Notes under the pieces: model-generated
Database searches by the model: none
What the model saw: the letters and a program-made list of their open reading frames with translations, nothing else
What the model was told of the DNA's origin: nothing
NCBI GenBank assembly: GCA_030653405.1
Contig: JAURZO010000171.1
Location: 1-18,884, forward strand
Direction: 5' to 3'
DNA: 18,884 nucleotides
Source of the DNA: Zwartia sp.
Lineage (GTDB): Bacteria > Pseudomonadota > Gammaproteobacteria > Burkholderiales > Burkholderiaceae_B
Position numbers and translations under genes: made by a program
Part shown: positions 1 through 8,423 of the stretch, piece by piece
Layout: the number at the start of each line of letters is the position of its first letter
Position numbering within the stretch: position 1 is the stretch's first letter

Positions 1-902
1 CCAAGACCTGCAGCAAAAGCTGAGAGCGGAATGGTCAGATCTGATGAATACACACCCAGACTCGAGAGCGTGCCGCCAGGCTTTAATGAGCGTAATGCAG
101 ACTCGAAAGTAGCTTGGGTCCCTAACGCCTCGATTGACGAATCCGCACCCTTCCCACCTGTCAGCTTCATCACCTCATCCACCACATCACAGGTTTTAAA
201 GTTAAGCGTCACGTCAGCGCCTAGTTTTTTGGCGATACCCAAACGATGATCGTTACCATCGACAGCGATAATCGTCGTGGCACCTAACAAACGGGCTCCA
301 GCCGTTGCGCACAAGCCAATCGGACCCTGCGCAAACACAACCACCGTGTCGCCTATTCTGATGTTGGCATTTTCAGCGCCTTTGAAACCTGTAGACATGA
401 TGTCCGGACACATTAAAACCTGCTCATCTGTTAATCCATCTGGGATGGGCGCAAGGTTCGCCTGCGCATCCGGTACTAAAACGTATTCCGCTTGTGTCCC
501 ATCAATTAGATTCCCAAAGCGCCAGCCAGCAGTGGCCTTGTAACCATGACATCCGCAGCGACCGCTCGACACCAGATAACTGCCGTCCTGTGAAGGCACA
601 CCATCTTGAGCCGCATACGAATTAAAGTTTGGACAAATCGCACCAGCAATGACTCTTTGTCCTTCGGTATAACCCAGCACGGCGCTACCGAGTTTTTCAA
701 TCACACCAACCGGTTCATGCCCGATTGTTAATCCTTTCGCAACAGGATACTCACCCTTGAGGATGTGAACATCTGTGCCGCAGATCGTTGTCGTTGTGAT
801 ACGAACCAACGCGTCATTCGGACCCACATTAGGAATACTCTTGTCAGTAATTTCAATACGACCAGGTTCTATAAACACTGCAGCTTTCATCATGGCAGAC
901 AT
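1..902 (-). CDS. Zinc-dependent alcohol dehydrogenase (3' end cut by window)
   Basis: Medium-chain zinc alcohol dehydrogenase; 300 codons are visible and the C-terminus runs off the window start. The reading frame has no stop. The start at 902 is chosen because AAGGAGAA (916-909) sits about 8 nt upstream. Catalytic zinc ligands are Cys41 (TICGTDVH), His62-Glu63 (GHE) and Asp167 (CPDIMSTGF). The Asp ligand and the AGWRFGN...DG...AEY segment resemble the Clostridium/Thermoanaerobacter secondary-alcohol dehydrogenase clade. The usual CxxCxxC structural-zinc lobe is absent; only a CGC at 116-118 is seen there. The Rossmann motif is AQGPIG (191-196). Asp215 at the end of the second strand suggests NAD rather than NADP (inference). 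It probably oxidises or reduces short alcohols in the cytosol; the substrate cannot be told. An FNR/Anr-like site upstream hints at low-oxygen control. Confidence 0.9.
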   Translation of the reverse strand, partial: MSAMMKAAVFIEPGRIEITDKSIPNVGPNDALVRITTTTICGTDVHILKGEYPVAKGLTIGHEPVGVIEKLGSAVLGYTEGQRVIAGAICPNFNSYAAQDGVPSQDGSYLVSSGRCGCHGYKATAGWRFGNLIDGTQAEYVLVPDAQANLAPIPDGLTDEQVLMCPDIMSTGFKGAENANIRIGDTVVVFAQGPIGLCATAGARLLGATTIIAVDGNDHRLGIAKKLGADVTLNFKTCDVVDEVMKLTGGKGADSSIEALGTQATFESALRSLKPGGTLSSLGVYSSDLTIPLSAFAAGL

Positions 903-1000
903 GCGACGTTCTCCTTAAAAGAAATCATCGTTATTGATTACCACTCCAGCTTACGTGTTCCCTTTAGAAACGTTGGTAACTAAAATAGATTTACATGAGA

Positions 1001-1014
1001 TAGATCAAGATCAA
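1001..1014. promoter_or_regulatory. Candidate FNR/Anr box upstream of the alcohol dehydrogenase
   Basis: TAGATCAAGATCAA matches the FNR/Anr consensus TTGAT-N4-ATCAA at 9 of 10 defined positions. It lies about 100 bp upstream of the dehydrogenase start at 902. A clear -10 hexamer at the class II spacing was not found, so the call rests on the box alone. The overlapping direct repeat GATCAAGATCAAGAT could produce this match by chance. Confidence 0.35.
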
Positions 1015-1057
1015 GATAAATCAACACTTAAGATTCGAAAATCCGTATCTGGTTTTC

Positions 1058-4000
1058 TCAAAACATCGCCAAATAGCCGTTTTGTGTAATCGAGTCCGTG
1101 ATTTGAGCCGACTCGCTTGAGTCAATAAAACTCTGCAACAACTGTTGCTGCGAAAACTGACCAGTCTTTAACTCGGCAAGCCAGTAAGCCTCACCCTGCG
1201 CATCAGGCGCGCGGTTCAGTATAAAAGCGTAGGCCGTTTTAACAAGCTGTTCGTCTGACAAATTCGACCAACTCGCTTGAAACTCTTCTGAGAGCATGAC
1301 GTTAGACAAGACGCTTGTGCGGCCATTCTCTGAACTTGCCACCTCATTCGCCCAATAGAAAAAGCCTGCTTGATCCGGCACTCTATCCAAAATACCGTCA
1401 TACAGACTGTATACAAAATCATTGAGCTCATTATCTTCCGTCTCAAGCATTCCGGAGGTTCCAGCCACCACAACTGTCAATACCTCACTAATATTTCCGA
1501 TGGGTGCGACACCGGATGGTTGCAGAGCATCCAGACCCGAATCCGTCGGTGCAAACTCCTGAGAAGTGATTTGATAGGTTCTTCCTGCAACCAGTGACAC
1601 AGGCTTCGAAATCAGCTGTAGATCCGCACCGATAGGATTGATGATGCTGGACAGACCGGTGAGCCACTGCCCATCCAAGTCCGCCTGCGCAAACACCTTC
1701 GTATTGCGCGAGGCGTCCAGAGTATCCGTAATATTTATCTGCACAATATCCAGACCATTGGCCTTGTTGGTCCACTTGGAGATCGATCCATCATCGATTG
1801 CGGCAGGGTTCAACCCTGTCCAGCCGAAAATGTAGCTACTTGCGGCCAGGCCACTCATCGTATGTGAACCAGCAGTTGGCTGTGCACCCGCAGAGGTCGT
1901 CGCCGTCGTGAAGTTAACCGACTGACCTAGATATTGATAGTAGGTTTCCGTCTGCGTGCCGATCACGGGCGCATATGGCGTGCCTTGAAGCGGAATATTG
2001 CCATGCGTCTGATCGGGAATGAAGAGGCTTGAAGGGAGCGGGTCCACACCCGAACCGGCAAAGTTAATCGTATATCGGTTAGTAATCGCACCGAGAGTAA
2101 TGGCAGCGCCACCATCAATATACTGACTGTTCGCCGTGTTAACCCCATTCTGAGGGTAAAAATTGAAAGTCTTGGCGAAATTCGACTCAGTGTCTTTCAC
2201 TTCCAACTGGTACCAGACGAAATCCCCATTGCTCTGTCCTAGCGGCAACTCAGTCAACTGCAAAATACCAGTTGGCTGAGTCGTGACATTTTGATTGGCA
2301 AAACTCAATACTCCATCTGCGTAGGTGGCGGCATAATCACTCCAAAACACCCCGGGCACAGAAGCAGCCTTGGTTGTCACGGTTGACTCTTGAAATATCC
2401 CCTGCCAAGCTTCGCTAGCCCCCACTGATATACCTGATGCAGATGCCGTCGCCAAGACGTCAACGAAACCTGTCGTGCCATTAATCGTGCCGCCAGAAAA
2501 AGACCAGCGATTATTCGCCGAGTCAACGATGTATCCTGATTCAAAGTTCGCACCCCCATCCCCCGAAAAGCGGATGGTGACTTGCTCCGGATCTTGCGCG
2601 CTCTGCCCCGCTACCGAAGCGCTACTGTTTGCCGCGGCCACCGCCAAGGGAAACGCAAGAGCAAGATCATTCCATGTCGCATCACTACTAATCGATGCGC
2701 TCGGTAAATTCGCGGTCACCGAGACTGTAACGCTACCGTTCAGAGGCGTCCCCTCCGCAGGAATAATGAAGTTGTTATTGCTCACGACAGTCCACGTCAC
2801 AGCACGTTGCTGCGCGTCGGTCGTGGTCAACACGGCCCCTTGAGGAACCTCCTGACCAACAATCCCGGAAACCGTGACTTGCGCCACGGGGAACGCAGGC
2901 AACTCTGCGCTGTTCGAGAAAGCTCCCTTGCCATCATTGAGCGTCGGATCCCAAACCTTGACCGCCAAGGTCATGCGCGAAGCATCTGCGACAAAACTCT
3001 GCTGGCCATCTGCACCGGCCGGATTTGTAAAATTTAGAGTAAAAACACCCTCGTTCGTGGATGGCGCAACGAGTGTCGGTTGCGTACCTATTGCCCAAGG
3101 ATAGTTATTAATCGTGGGCGAAACATAACCTGTCGGCGTGTCAGACGTACTAAAAACAGTCACGTTGACTTCATCAACATTGCCGCCACCGGCGGGTTTA
3201 GATAAAGGCAAGAGCGGAGAACCGGTGGTGTAAAGCGACATCAAATTGTCGGAATACATATCACCGTACACGTTCGAATTCTGAAAAAATATTTTTGCGT
3301 AGTTATCGGTGAACTGAAACGACGGGTCGGTACCGTAGGGCGTTGTCGCCAGATTCTGTGCAAACGCATAGGTTGGATCCCAGTTCCAACTTTTACTCAA
3401 ATCAACCGTCCCGTCTGTTTGCAACGGATTCAGTGCTGTGCCAGTCGAGCCAACGTAACCTGCAGCGAAACCGGTCAACAGTTGCGTAAATACCTTACCC
3501 CATTGCGTATTGGCACCGACATTAAAAAATTCTGTGTTGGCAGGATTTAAAGCACTACCGTTATTGTCTATAGTCGCATGCTGAAACAGATACGGCGTCT
3601 GGCCGGACACGATACTCGGGTCTTGCGCATAGACTTGCGCCATCCCTAGCGTGGAATAAATGCTGTTGGCCAGACCGCCCTCCCAGCCTTTCGCCAACCC
3701 GGGTTCATCCCCCTTGGGAATGACGATGTAACCCTTGACCTGACTGGCGGCTGTCGGACTCAGTAAAAACGCACCGATGGTTTCCTGCTTACCGTCCACC
3801 TGCACACTTAACGCGCTTTTGTAGGACACCTCATAGTCGAAAAATCCAGCGTTGTGCCAAACGTTGATCGGGTCATTCACCGATTTTGTGACCTGATTGA
3901 CAGTTGTGCTGACCCAGTTTTTGACCGGTGCGGCAGCACCGTTAAATGTGCCACCCACTTGAGCAATCACACCGTCAACAGAGGCTAGCTTATCGAGATA

Positions 4001-4741
4001 TTTATCCCAGTCCGTAGAGGAGAACGGCAGAGATTTTCCCTCTGGTGGCTTAAAACTGCCTCCCACGGCCGTGGTGGGCGTGACTGCGAATGCATCTGAA
4101 GTGAGTGGACCTTTAGCCGCATCAAAGGCATAGACTGCAGGTGCATTCACAGGAGGATCAGCTAAAGGTTTAACCGTTCCCAACGCACTGATTTCTGACC
4201 AGATCTCCGACCCTTTTACCTTGAAACCGACGCTGCCGACCGCAGCCCCGTCAACAATCGCTGTCGCCGACATTGGAAAACCAAACGTGGAGATCGCAGT
4301 CAAATCCCCTGCATCGTACGCTCCTCCTTGCAAGGTGAACTCGAACGTTCCAAACGTAAAGTTATCTGTCTGCGCACGCTGTAAATTATTGATCAGCCCC
4401 TCAGTCAGATTCGCAAACGGATCCGCTACAAGCGAACTGTCGCTCGCCAGCGCGATATACATCACGCCGCCCTTCAGAACATCTTGAGTAAATGCTGGAA
4501 TATTAAATTTAAAGCCGGTGACCTTGCTCTCTGAGTCAAGCACGGGCGTTGGATTTAAGGCCGCGCCATTGTCGATAAGCTGAAGGTATCCCTTGTCCGT
4601 ATCGTTATTGGCGAACCATATCGCACTGGCCCAAATTCCTTTTGGGGCCGCGCGAATCACGCTCTGCTCATCCACAGAAAAGCCCAAATCGAGCATGAAC
4701 TGTTTAGTCAGCGTAATGGAGAGCGTGGTGTTAATGGCCAT
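1058..4741 (-). CDS. Large secreted protein: GH64-like glucanase N-terminus, C-terminal DUF4214
   Basis: 1227 residues, ATG at 4741 with AGGA 6 nt upstream. Residues about 1-515 resemble GH64/thaumatin-like beta-1,3-glucanases: an N-terminal beta segment, GGVMYIALAS, then FEFTLQGG carrying Glu134, which lines up with the family's catalytic acid, and later YAKIFF...YGDMYSDNL (481-500), which lines up with the family's YARI...YGFAFDD region. The second catalytic residue, an Asp in the family, appears to be Ser151. Residues 520-1100 are beta-rich, Gly/Ser/Thr/Asn-rich and not assigned. The C-terminus (about 1106-1215) has two DUF4214 units with the RxPDxxGxxYW signature (LDRVPDQAGFFYW, LNRAPDAQGEAYW). 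There is no signal peptide or membrane segment. DUF4214 at the C-terminus of big beta-rich proteins suggests type I secretion (inference). It is divergent from another DUF4214 protein. Glucan hydrolysis is unproven; carbohydrate binding is equally possible. Confidence 0.7.
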   Translation of the reverse strand: MAINTTLSITLTKQFMLDLGFSVDEQSVIRAAPKGIWASAIWFANNDTDKGYLQLIDNGAALNPTPVLDSESKVTGFKFNIPAFTQDVLKGGVMYIALASDSSLVADPFANLTEGLINNLQRAQTDNFTFGTFEFTLQGGAYDAGDLTAISTFGFPMSATAIVDGAAVGSVGFKVKGSEIWSEISALGTVKPLADPPVNAPAVYAFDAAKGPLTSDAFAVTPTTAVGGSFKPPEGKSLPFSSTDWDKYLDKLASVDGVIAQVGGTFNGAAAPVKNWVSTTVNQVTKSVNDPINVWHNAGFFDYEVSYKSALSVQVDGKQETIGAFLLSPTAASQVKGYIVIPKGDEPGLAKGWEGGLANSIYSTLGMAQVYAQDPSIVSGQTPYLFQHATIDNNGSALNPANTEFFNVGANTQWGKVFTQLLTGFAAGYVGSTGTALNPLQTDGTVDLSKSWNWDPTYAFAQNLATTPYGTDPSFQFTDNYAKIFFQNSNVYGDMYSDNLMSLYTTGSPLLPLSKPAGGGNVDEVNVTVFSTSDTPTGYVSPTINNYPWAIGTQPTLVAPSTNEGVFTLNFTNPAGADGQQSFVADASRMTLAVKVWDPTLNDGKGAFSNSAELPAFPVAQVTVSGIVGQEVPQGAVLTTTDAQQRAVTWTVVSNNNFIIPAEGTPLNGSVTVSVTANLPSASISSDATWNDLALAFPLAVAAANSSASVAGQSAQDPEQVTIRFSGDGGANFESGYIVDSANNRWSFSGGTINGTTGFVDVLATASASGISVGASEAWQGIFQESTVTTKAASVPGVFWSDYAATYADGVLSFANQNVTTQPTGILQLTELPLGQSNGDFVWYQLEVKDTESNFAKTFNFYPQNGVNTANSQYIDGGAAITLGAITNRYTINFAGSGVDPLPSSLFIPDQTHGNIPLQGTPYAPVIGTQTETYYQYLGQSVNFTTATTSAGAQPTAGSHTMSGLAASSYIFGWTGLNPAAIDDGSISKWTNKANGLDIVQINITDTLDASRNTKVFAQADLDGQWLTGLSSIINPIGADLQLISKPVSLVAGRTYQITSQEFAPTDSGLDALQPSGVAPIGNISEVLTVVVAGTSGMLETEDNELNDFVYSLYDGILDRVPDQAGFFYWANEVASSENGRTSVLSNVMLSEEFQASWSNLSDEQLVKTAYAFILNRAPDAQGEAYWLAELKTGQFSQQQLLQSFIDSSESAQITDSITQNGYLAMF

Positions 4742-4982
4742 GATTTTTCCTATAAGTGGCGCCTACGAGCCCAGATGATTGACCAGGCGGCATTTCGTAA
4801 AGACCATCTCTCAAGTGTTTTGGGAAGATGTTTACCAATATAGAAACAACATAATCGCTTTAAGTTCCACTCTGCAAGTTTTTGCGAGCTATTGATAGTC
4901 ATAATCTACCGGTACATGGTAAACATGCGTGCGATTTTTATAGTTCAAAAAGTCTATCCGAGCATCACCATGGAGCAAATAA
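4742..4982. promoter_or_regulatory. Divergent intergenic region between two DUF4214 genes
   Basis: This 241 bp must hold the promoters of both large secreted-protein genes. Seen directly: AGGA (4751-4748) serving the minus gene, and GGAG (4972-4975) 7 nt before GTG 4983 for the plus gene. A TATAGT at 4939-4944 could be a -10 for the plus gene but lacks a convincing -35. No gene or convincing operator palindrome was found here. Confidence 0.4.
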
Positions 4983-7900
4983 GTGTTTGATGATTTTCTG
5001 GAACAGTTGTACCGAAATTTTCTTGGACGAGAGCCTGATGTTGCCGGTCTGACCTATTGGAGATATCAAATAGACAGTGGTGCCTCAAATGCTGTCGAGA
5101 TCACAAACAATTTTGTACTCAGCACCGAGATCAAAAATTTTCATCAACCTATCGCCAGGCTCTACTACGCAGCATTCAATCGCGCACCAGATAATGACGG
5201 ATTCGATTATTGGGTAAGAGATCTTCGTGCGGGCGCGACGCTCAAAGAGGTTGCCGTAGGATTTACAGAGTCTGAAGAGTTTCAGCGGGCACACGGTCAA
5301 AGCTCAGACAGACAGTTCATGATTGACTTGTACCGTAATGCGCTTTTGCGCGAACCTGATGAAGCAGGACTTTCGTTTTGGATGTCAGCGCTGAAGGTAG
5401 GTCTCTCACGTGCTGTCGTCATGCTCAGTTTTACACAATCCGCCGAAATGATGGCGCTAAGGGCGACAGAAGTTGACTATCTGATTTTGCATCAAGGTAT
5501 TTTCGGTGAGCTGCCAACTCAAGAGATGATTGGTGCGGCATTGAATATCGATGATCGCATGGCGTTGATCGCGGACCTTTATCAGAGCAAGGACTACGAT
5601 GGCGTCGATGTGCCCGGCCTGAGTCGCTATGTTGAACCAATGCCTCAACCAGCACCGGAGCCTGCAGTGGTCGTTGTTGAACCCACACCTGAATCCACGC
5701 CTGAATCCACGCCTGAGCCGCTGCCTGTTATTGCACTAGTGCCCGACAACGCGCCCCCTGAAACCGATACCGTATCGCCGTCAGTGCCTGGCACACCAGA
5801 CTTGTCCGCCGACTCAGACTCAGGCCTTTCAAACTCTGACAATATCACCCGCGACAACACACCCACATTTTCAGGTGCCGCAGAAAGCGGCATGACAGTC
5901 AAGCTCTTTACTAATGGCACACTGGTCGGCTCGACTATGGCTGCAGAAGGAACATGGAGCATCACGACCACACTCTTGGCTGATGGCCCACATACGATGA
6001 ACGCAACCGCAACGGATGCGGATGGCAACGTCAGCGATCTCTCTGGCAGTTCAACCATCACGATTGATACCGTTGCACCAACAATCTTAGAACTCGGCGT
6101 ATCTAGCGCCACTACGCTGTCTGTGACAAGCTCTGAAGTTGGCTATGCGGGTCTTTATAGCGCCGATCACTTGGTCAGTGACGCTATTCCTCTAGATGAA
6201 CCCAATACACGCTACACCATCAATGTAGAAGCTTTAGCTGAGACCACTCGTACAAAACTCACGGTTTTTGATCTCGCCGGCAATGAGCAAATAGCCAATC
6301 CTGAAATCTATCTTGGTACAGAAGCGAATGATGAAAATCTGATGGTACTTTCCAGAGACCAGAGTGACATCAATTACATTTTTGGCTTTCAAGGTGATGA
6401 CAGATTCATAGAAGGTGCGTTGGGCGCGGATATTCTTATCGGTGGTGAAGGATCCGACATTTTTGTCTTTAGATCATTCGTCGGCACTTCCGTCAATGAC
6501 TCACCCTACTCTGGTTACGACACCATCATCGACCTGACTGCCGATGACACCTTATGGTTCGCCCTAGGTGAGCTTTCATACTTCGACGCGTTATCTGATG
6601 ATTATGTAACTTTCGCTGAATCTCCAAACCTCTTAATTATCAATCCGGAAGGCAGTACGCTTGGATACGACGACCCCTCAAATATCAGAAGTCTCGCGAT
6701 CGACGTTTCGGCTTACGACCCAGAGCAAGCAAAGCAACAACTTAGATTTTCACTTTATGGTTCTCTCACCACAGCTACCGATGACACGCTTTCAGGCGGA
6801 ATGAATGCAGATCTCATTTTTGGATTTTTAGGTGATGATCGGATTCAGGGCAATGCAGGAAGCGACATTCTGGCTGGTGGGGAGGGAGAGGATATTCTTG
6901 TGTACTCATCAGCAGCCGAGCTGGCCGAAGACCGCTTGGTCTCGGGTGGCGAGGGTAGTGATACGCTTTGGATGGAGACCGGAGAAGATGCATTCACTCT
7001 TTCGGATATAGACTTCACCGATTCTGATGGAGTCTTGAAAGTAGAAGACTTTGAAATATTAGTTCTGAACGGCACCGGTGCTCAGACGGTGATTTTAGGC
7101 AGCAACACCGATCGTGCGTTCGCAACTGAACTCATCCTAACCACGCAAGCGACAGCGACAAGCCTGAACCTTCAGGGCGCGCGCGCTACAGTAGTCATTA
7201 ATGCAGCAGGTACAGATCATGCTGACACATTGATCGGGGGCTTTGCAGACGATGTTCTTGATGGCCGTGGCGGTACCGACCTCATTATGGGAGGAGAGGG
7301 CAACGATCTTATCATCGGAGGTATCGGTGAAGATGTCATGATGGGCGGAGACGGAGATGATGTCTTTATATTTATGTCAGCCAATGAACTCGGCGAAGAT
7401 CAAGTCATACGCGGTGATTCTGGTGATGACGCCATCTGGATGGAAACAGGGGATGACGATCTATATCTCTTAGACTATTACTTCGACCGTGCTTACCTTG
7501 GCACGAAGACCCAAGGATTTGAAGTGCTTGAACTCAATGGAACCGGCTCGCAAGTAGTCGTACTCGGCACCAATACAAATCTCGCATTTGCCAGCGGAAT
7601 TCTGATCGGCACACAAGAAACCGCGGCCGAATTCATTCTAGATGGCACGTTGTCTAATGTCGGCATCCACGCGACAGGCACGAATAACAGCGATACCTTC
7701 TACGGAGGTTCAGCAAATGACGTCTTGGATGGCGGTGCTGGAGATGACTTTATTTATGGCGGAGGGGGCAACGATACGCTACGGGGCGGTACGGGAGATG
7801 ACTTCATTTTTGGGGGAGCGGAAGCGGATGACATCGATGTTGGTGAGGGCGTCGATACAGTCATTTTTTATGATCATTCCAGTGACACAATTCACAACTT

Positions 7901-8375
7901 TACTTTTGGCTCTGTGGCAGGAGCAGATATCGCTTTCATGAGTGTCCTCAGCTTAGCCGCCTCCTTAGAGCCAGGAGATGCAGATGGGGAATCTCTGATT
8001 AGTGGTAGCGGCATCATAAATATTTATAGTTCTCTGAATTTCTCAGGCCTCATTGGCAACGGCTCAGACTCTGGGACAACAGGTATTGTTTTCGATCCCG
8101 ACGACACCTTATTCCTGGTCAATGAGACCTCTGCTGCAGAAGTAAAAGCAGCAATAGAAGCATCAAGCTTTGCCAATCTCTTTGCAACAGATGGAGATGG
8201 ACTCATCATAATATGGAGGGATGCAGCAGCTGATCTTCATCTCTCTCTTGCCACACTCACCATGAATGAAAACGGAACAGATATCGAACATGCGGCCTTA
8301 ATGAATATCGCGACGTTCGAAGGTACCTACGCGTTGGAAGCGCTAGCAACAACAAATTTTCAATTCATTTATTAG
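4983..8375 (+). CDS. RTX protein with N-terminal DUF4214 repeats and Ig-like domain
   Basis: 1130 residues starting at GTG 4983, supported by GGAG 7 nt upstream; the upstream ATG at 4970 is in another frame and stops at once. Order: three DUF4214 units (about 5-52, 57-103, 112-157) with LGREPDVAGLTYW, FNRAPDNDGFDYW and LLREPDEAGLSFW; a Pro/Glu/Thr linker (219-262) with TPES-type repeats; a bacterial Ig-like domain (about 263-366, SGAAESGMTVKLFTNG...ITIDTVAP); four blocks of RTX nonapeptide-type GGxGxDxU repeats (about 447-497, 601-640, 743-797, 900-963); and a roughly 165-residue C-terminal tail, where a type I secretion signal would lie. There is no N-terminal signal peptide. RTX repeats bind calcium and fold outside the cell (family knowledge). 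No enzymatic domain is recognised, so an adhesin or surface-layer role is likely (inference). No type I transporter gene is in the window. Confidence 0.88.
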   Translation: MFDDFLEQLYRNFLGREPDVAGLTYWRYQIDSGASNAVEITNNFVLSTEIKNFHQPIARLYYAAFNRAPDNDGFDYWVRDLRAGATLKEVAVGFTESEEFQRAHGQSSDRQFMIDLYRNALLREPDEAGLSFWMSALKVGLSRAVVMLSFTQSAEMMALRATEVDYLILHQGIFGELPTQEMIGAALNIDDRMALIADLYQSKDYDGVDVPGLSRYVEPMPQPAPEPAVVVVEPTPESTPESTPEPLPVIALVPDNAPPETDTVSPSVPGTPDLSADSDSGLSNSDNITRDNTPTFSGAAESGMTVKLFTNGTLVGSTMAAEGTWSITTTLLADGPHTMNATATDADGNVSDLSGSSTITIDTVAPTILELGVSSATTLSVTSSEVGYAGLYSADHLVSDAIPLDEPNTRYTINVEALAETTRTKLTVFDLAGNEQIANPEIYLGTEANDENLMVLSRDQSDINYIFGFQGDDRFIEGALGADILIGGEGSDIFVFRSFVGTSVNDSPYSGYDTIIDLTADDTLWFALGELSYFDALSDDYVTFAESPNLLIINPEGSTLGYDDPSNIRSLAIDVSAYDPEQAKQQLRFSLYGSLTTATDDTLSGGMNADLIFGFLGDDRIQGNAGSDILAGGEGEDILVYSSAAELAEDRLVSGGEGSDTLWMETGEDAFTLSDIDFTDSDGVLKVEDFEILVLNGTGAQTVILGSNTDRAFATELILTTQATATSLNLQGARATVVINAAGTDHADTLIGGFADDVLDGRGGTDLIMGGEGNDLIIGGIGEDVMMGGDGDDVFIFMSANELGEDQVIRGDSGDDAIWMETGDDDLYLLDYYFDRAYLGTKTQGFEVLELNGTGSQVVVLGTNTNLAFASGILIGTQETAAEFILDGTLSNVGIHATGTNNSDTFYGGSANDVLDGGAGDDFIYGGGGNDTLRGGTGDDFIFGGAEADDIDVGEGVDTVIFYDHSSDTIHNFTFGSVAGADIAFMSVLSLAASLEPGDADGESLISGSGIINIYSSLNFSGLIGNGSDSGTTGIVFDPDDTLFLVNETSAAEVKAAIEASSFANLFATDGDGLIIIWRDAAADLHLSLATLTMNENGTDIEHAALMNIATFEGTYALEALATTNFQFIY
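6897..7697 (+). repeat. Internal duplicated module in the RTX protein
   Basis: Residues about 639-745 and 797-905 are diverged copies of one module. Shared landmarks in order: SAAELAED / SANELGED, WMETGEDA / WMETGDDD, FEILVLNGTGAQTVILG / FEVLELNGTGSQVVVLG, NTDRAFA / NTNLAFA, and TQAT / TQET. They end in GTDHADT / GTNNSDT, where the next RTX block begins. Each copy follows an RTX block, so the repeating unit is RTX block plus beta module. Confidence 0.8.
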
Positions 8376-8394
8376 GTGAATTCTGTTTTTAACG

Positions 8395-8420
8395 ACTCGA
8401 GCAGTCCACACTGCTCGAGT
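8395..8420. terminator. Hairpin between convergent genes, likely bidirectional terminator
   Basis: ACTCGAGCAG (8395-8404) and CTGCTCGAGT (8411-8420) form a perfect 10-bp inverted repeat around the 6-nt loop TCCACA. It lies between the stop of the RTX gene (8375) and the stop of umuC (8424). U-tracts on either side are poor, so termination efficiency is uncertain, but the position fits a shared terminator. Confidence 0.65.
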
Positions 8421-8423
8421 GCC

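Noticed and set aside
4907..4934. TACCGGTA and CATG repeats between the divergent DUF4214 genes
   Set aside because: Considered as a LuxR-type box; the longer symmetry fails, so no operator is called.
5645..6112. 155-codon minus-strand open frame inside the RTX gene
   Set aside because: It is the antisense of the Pro/Thr/Ser-rich linker and Ig-like domain; low-complexity composition explains the open frame.
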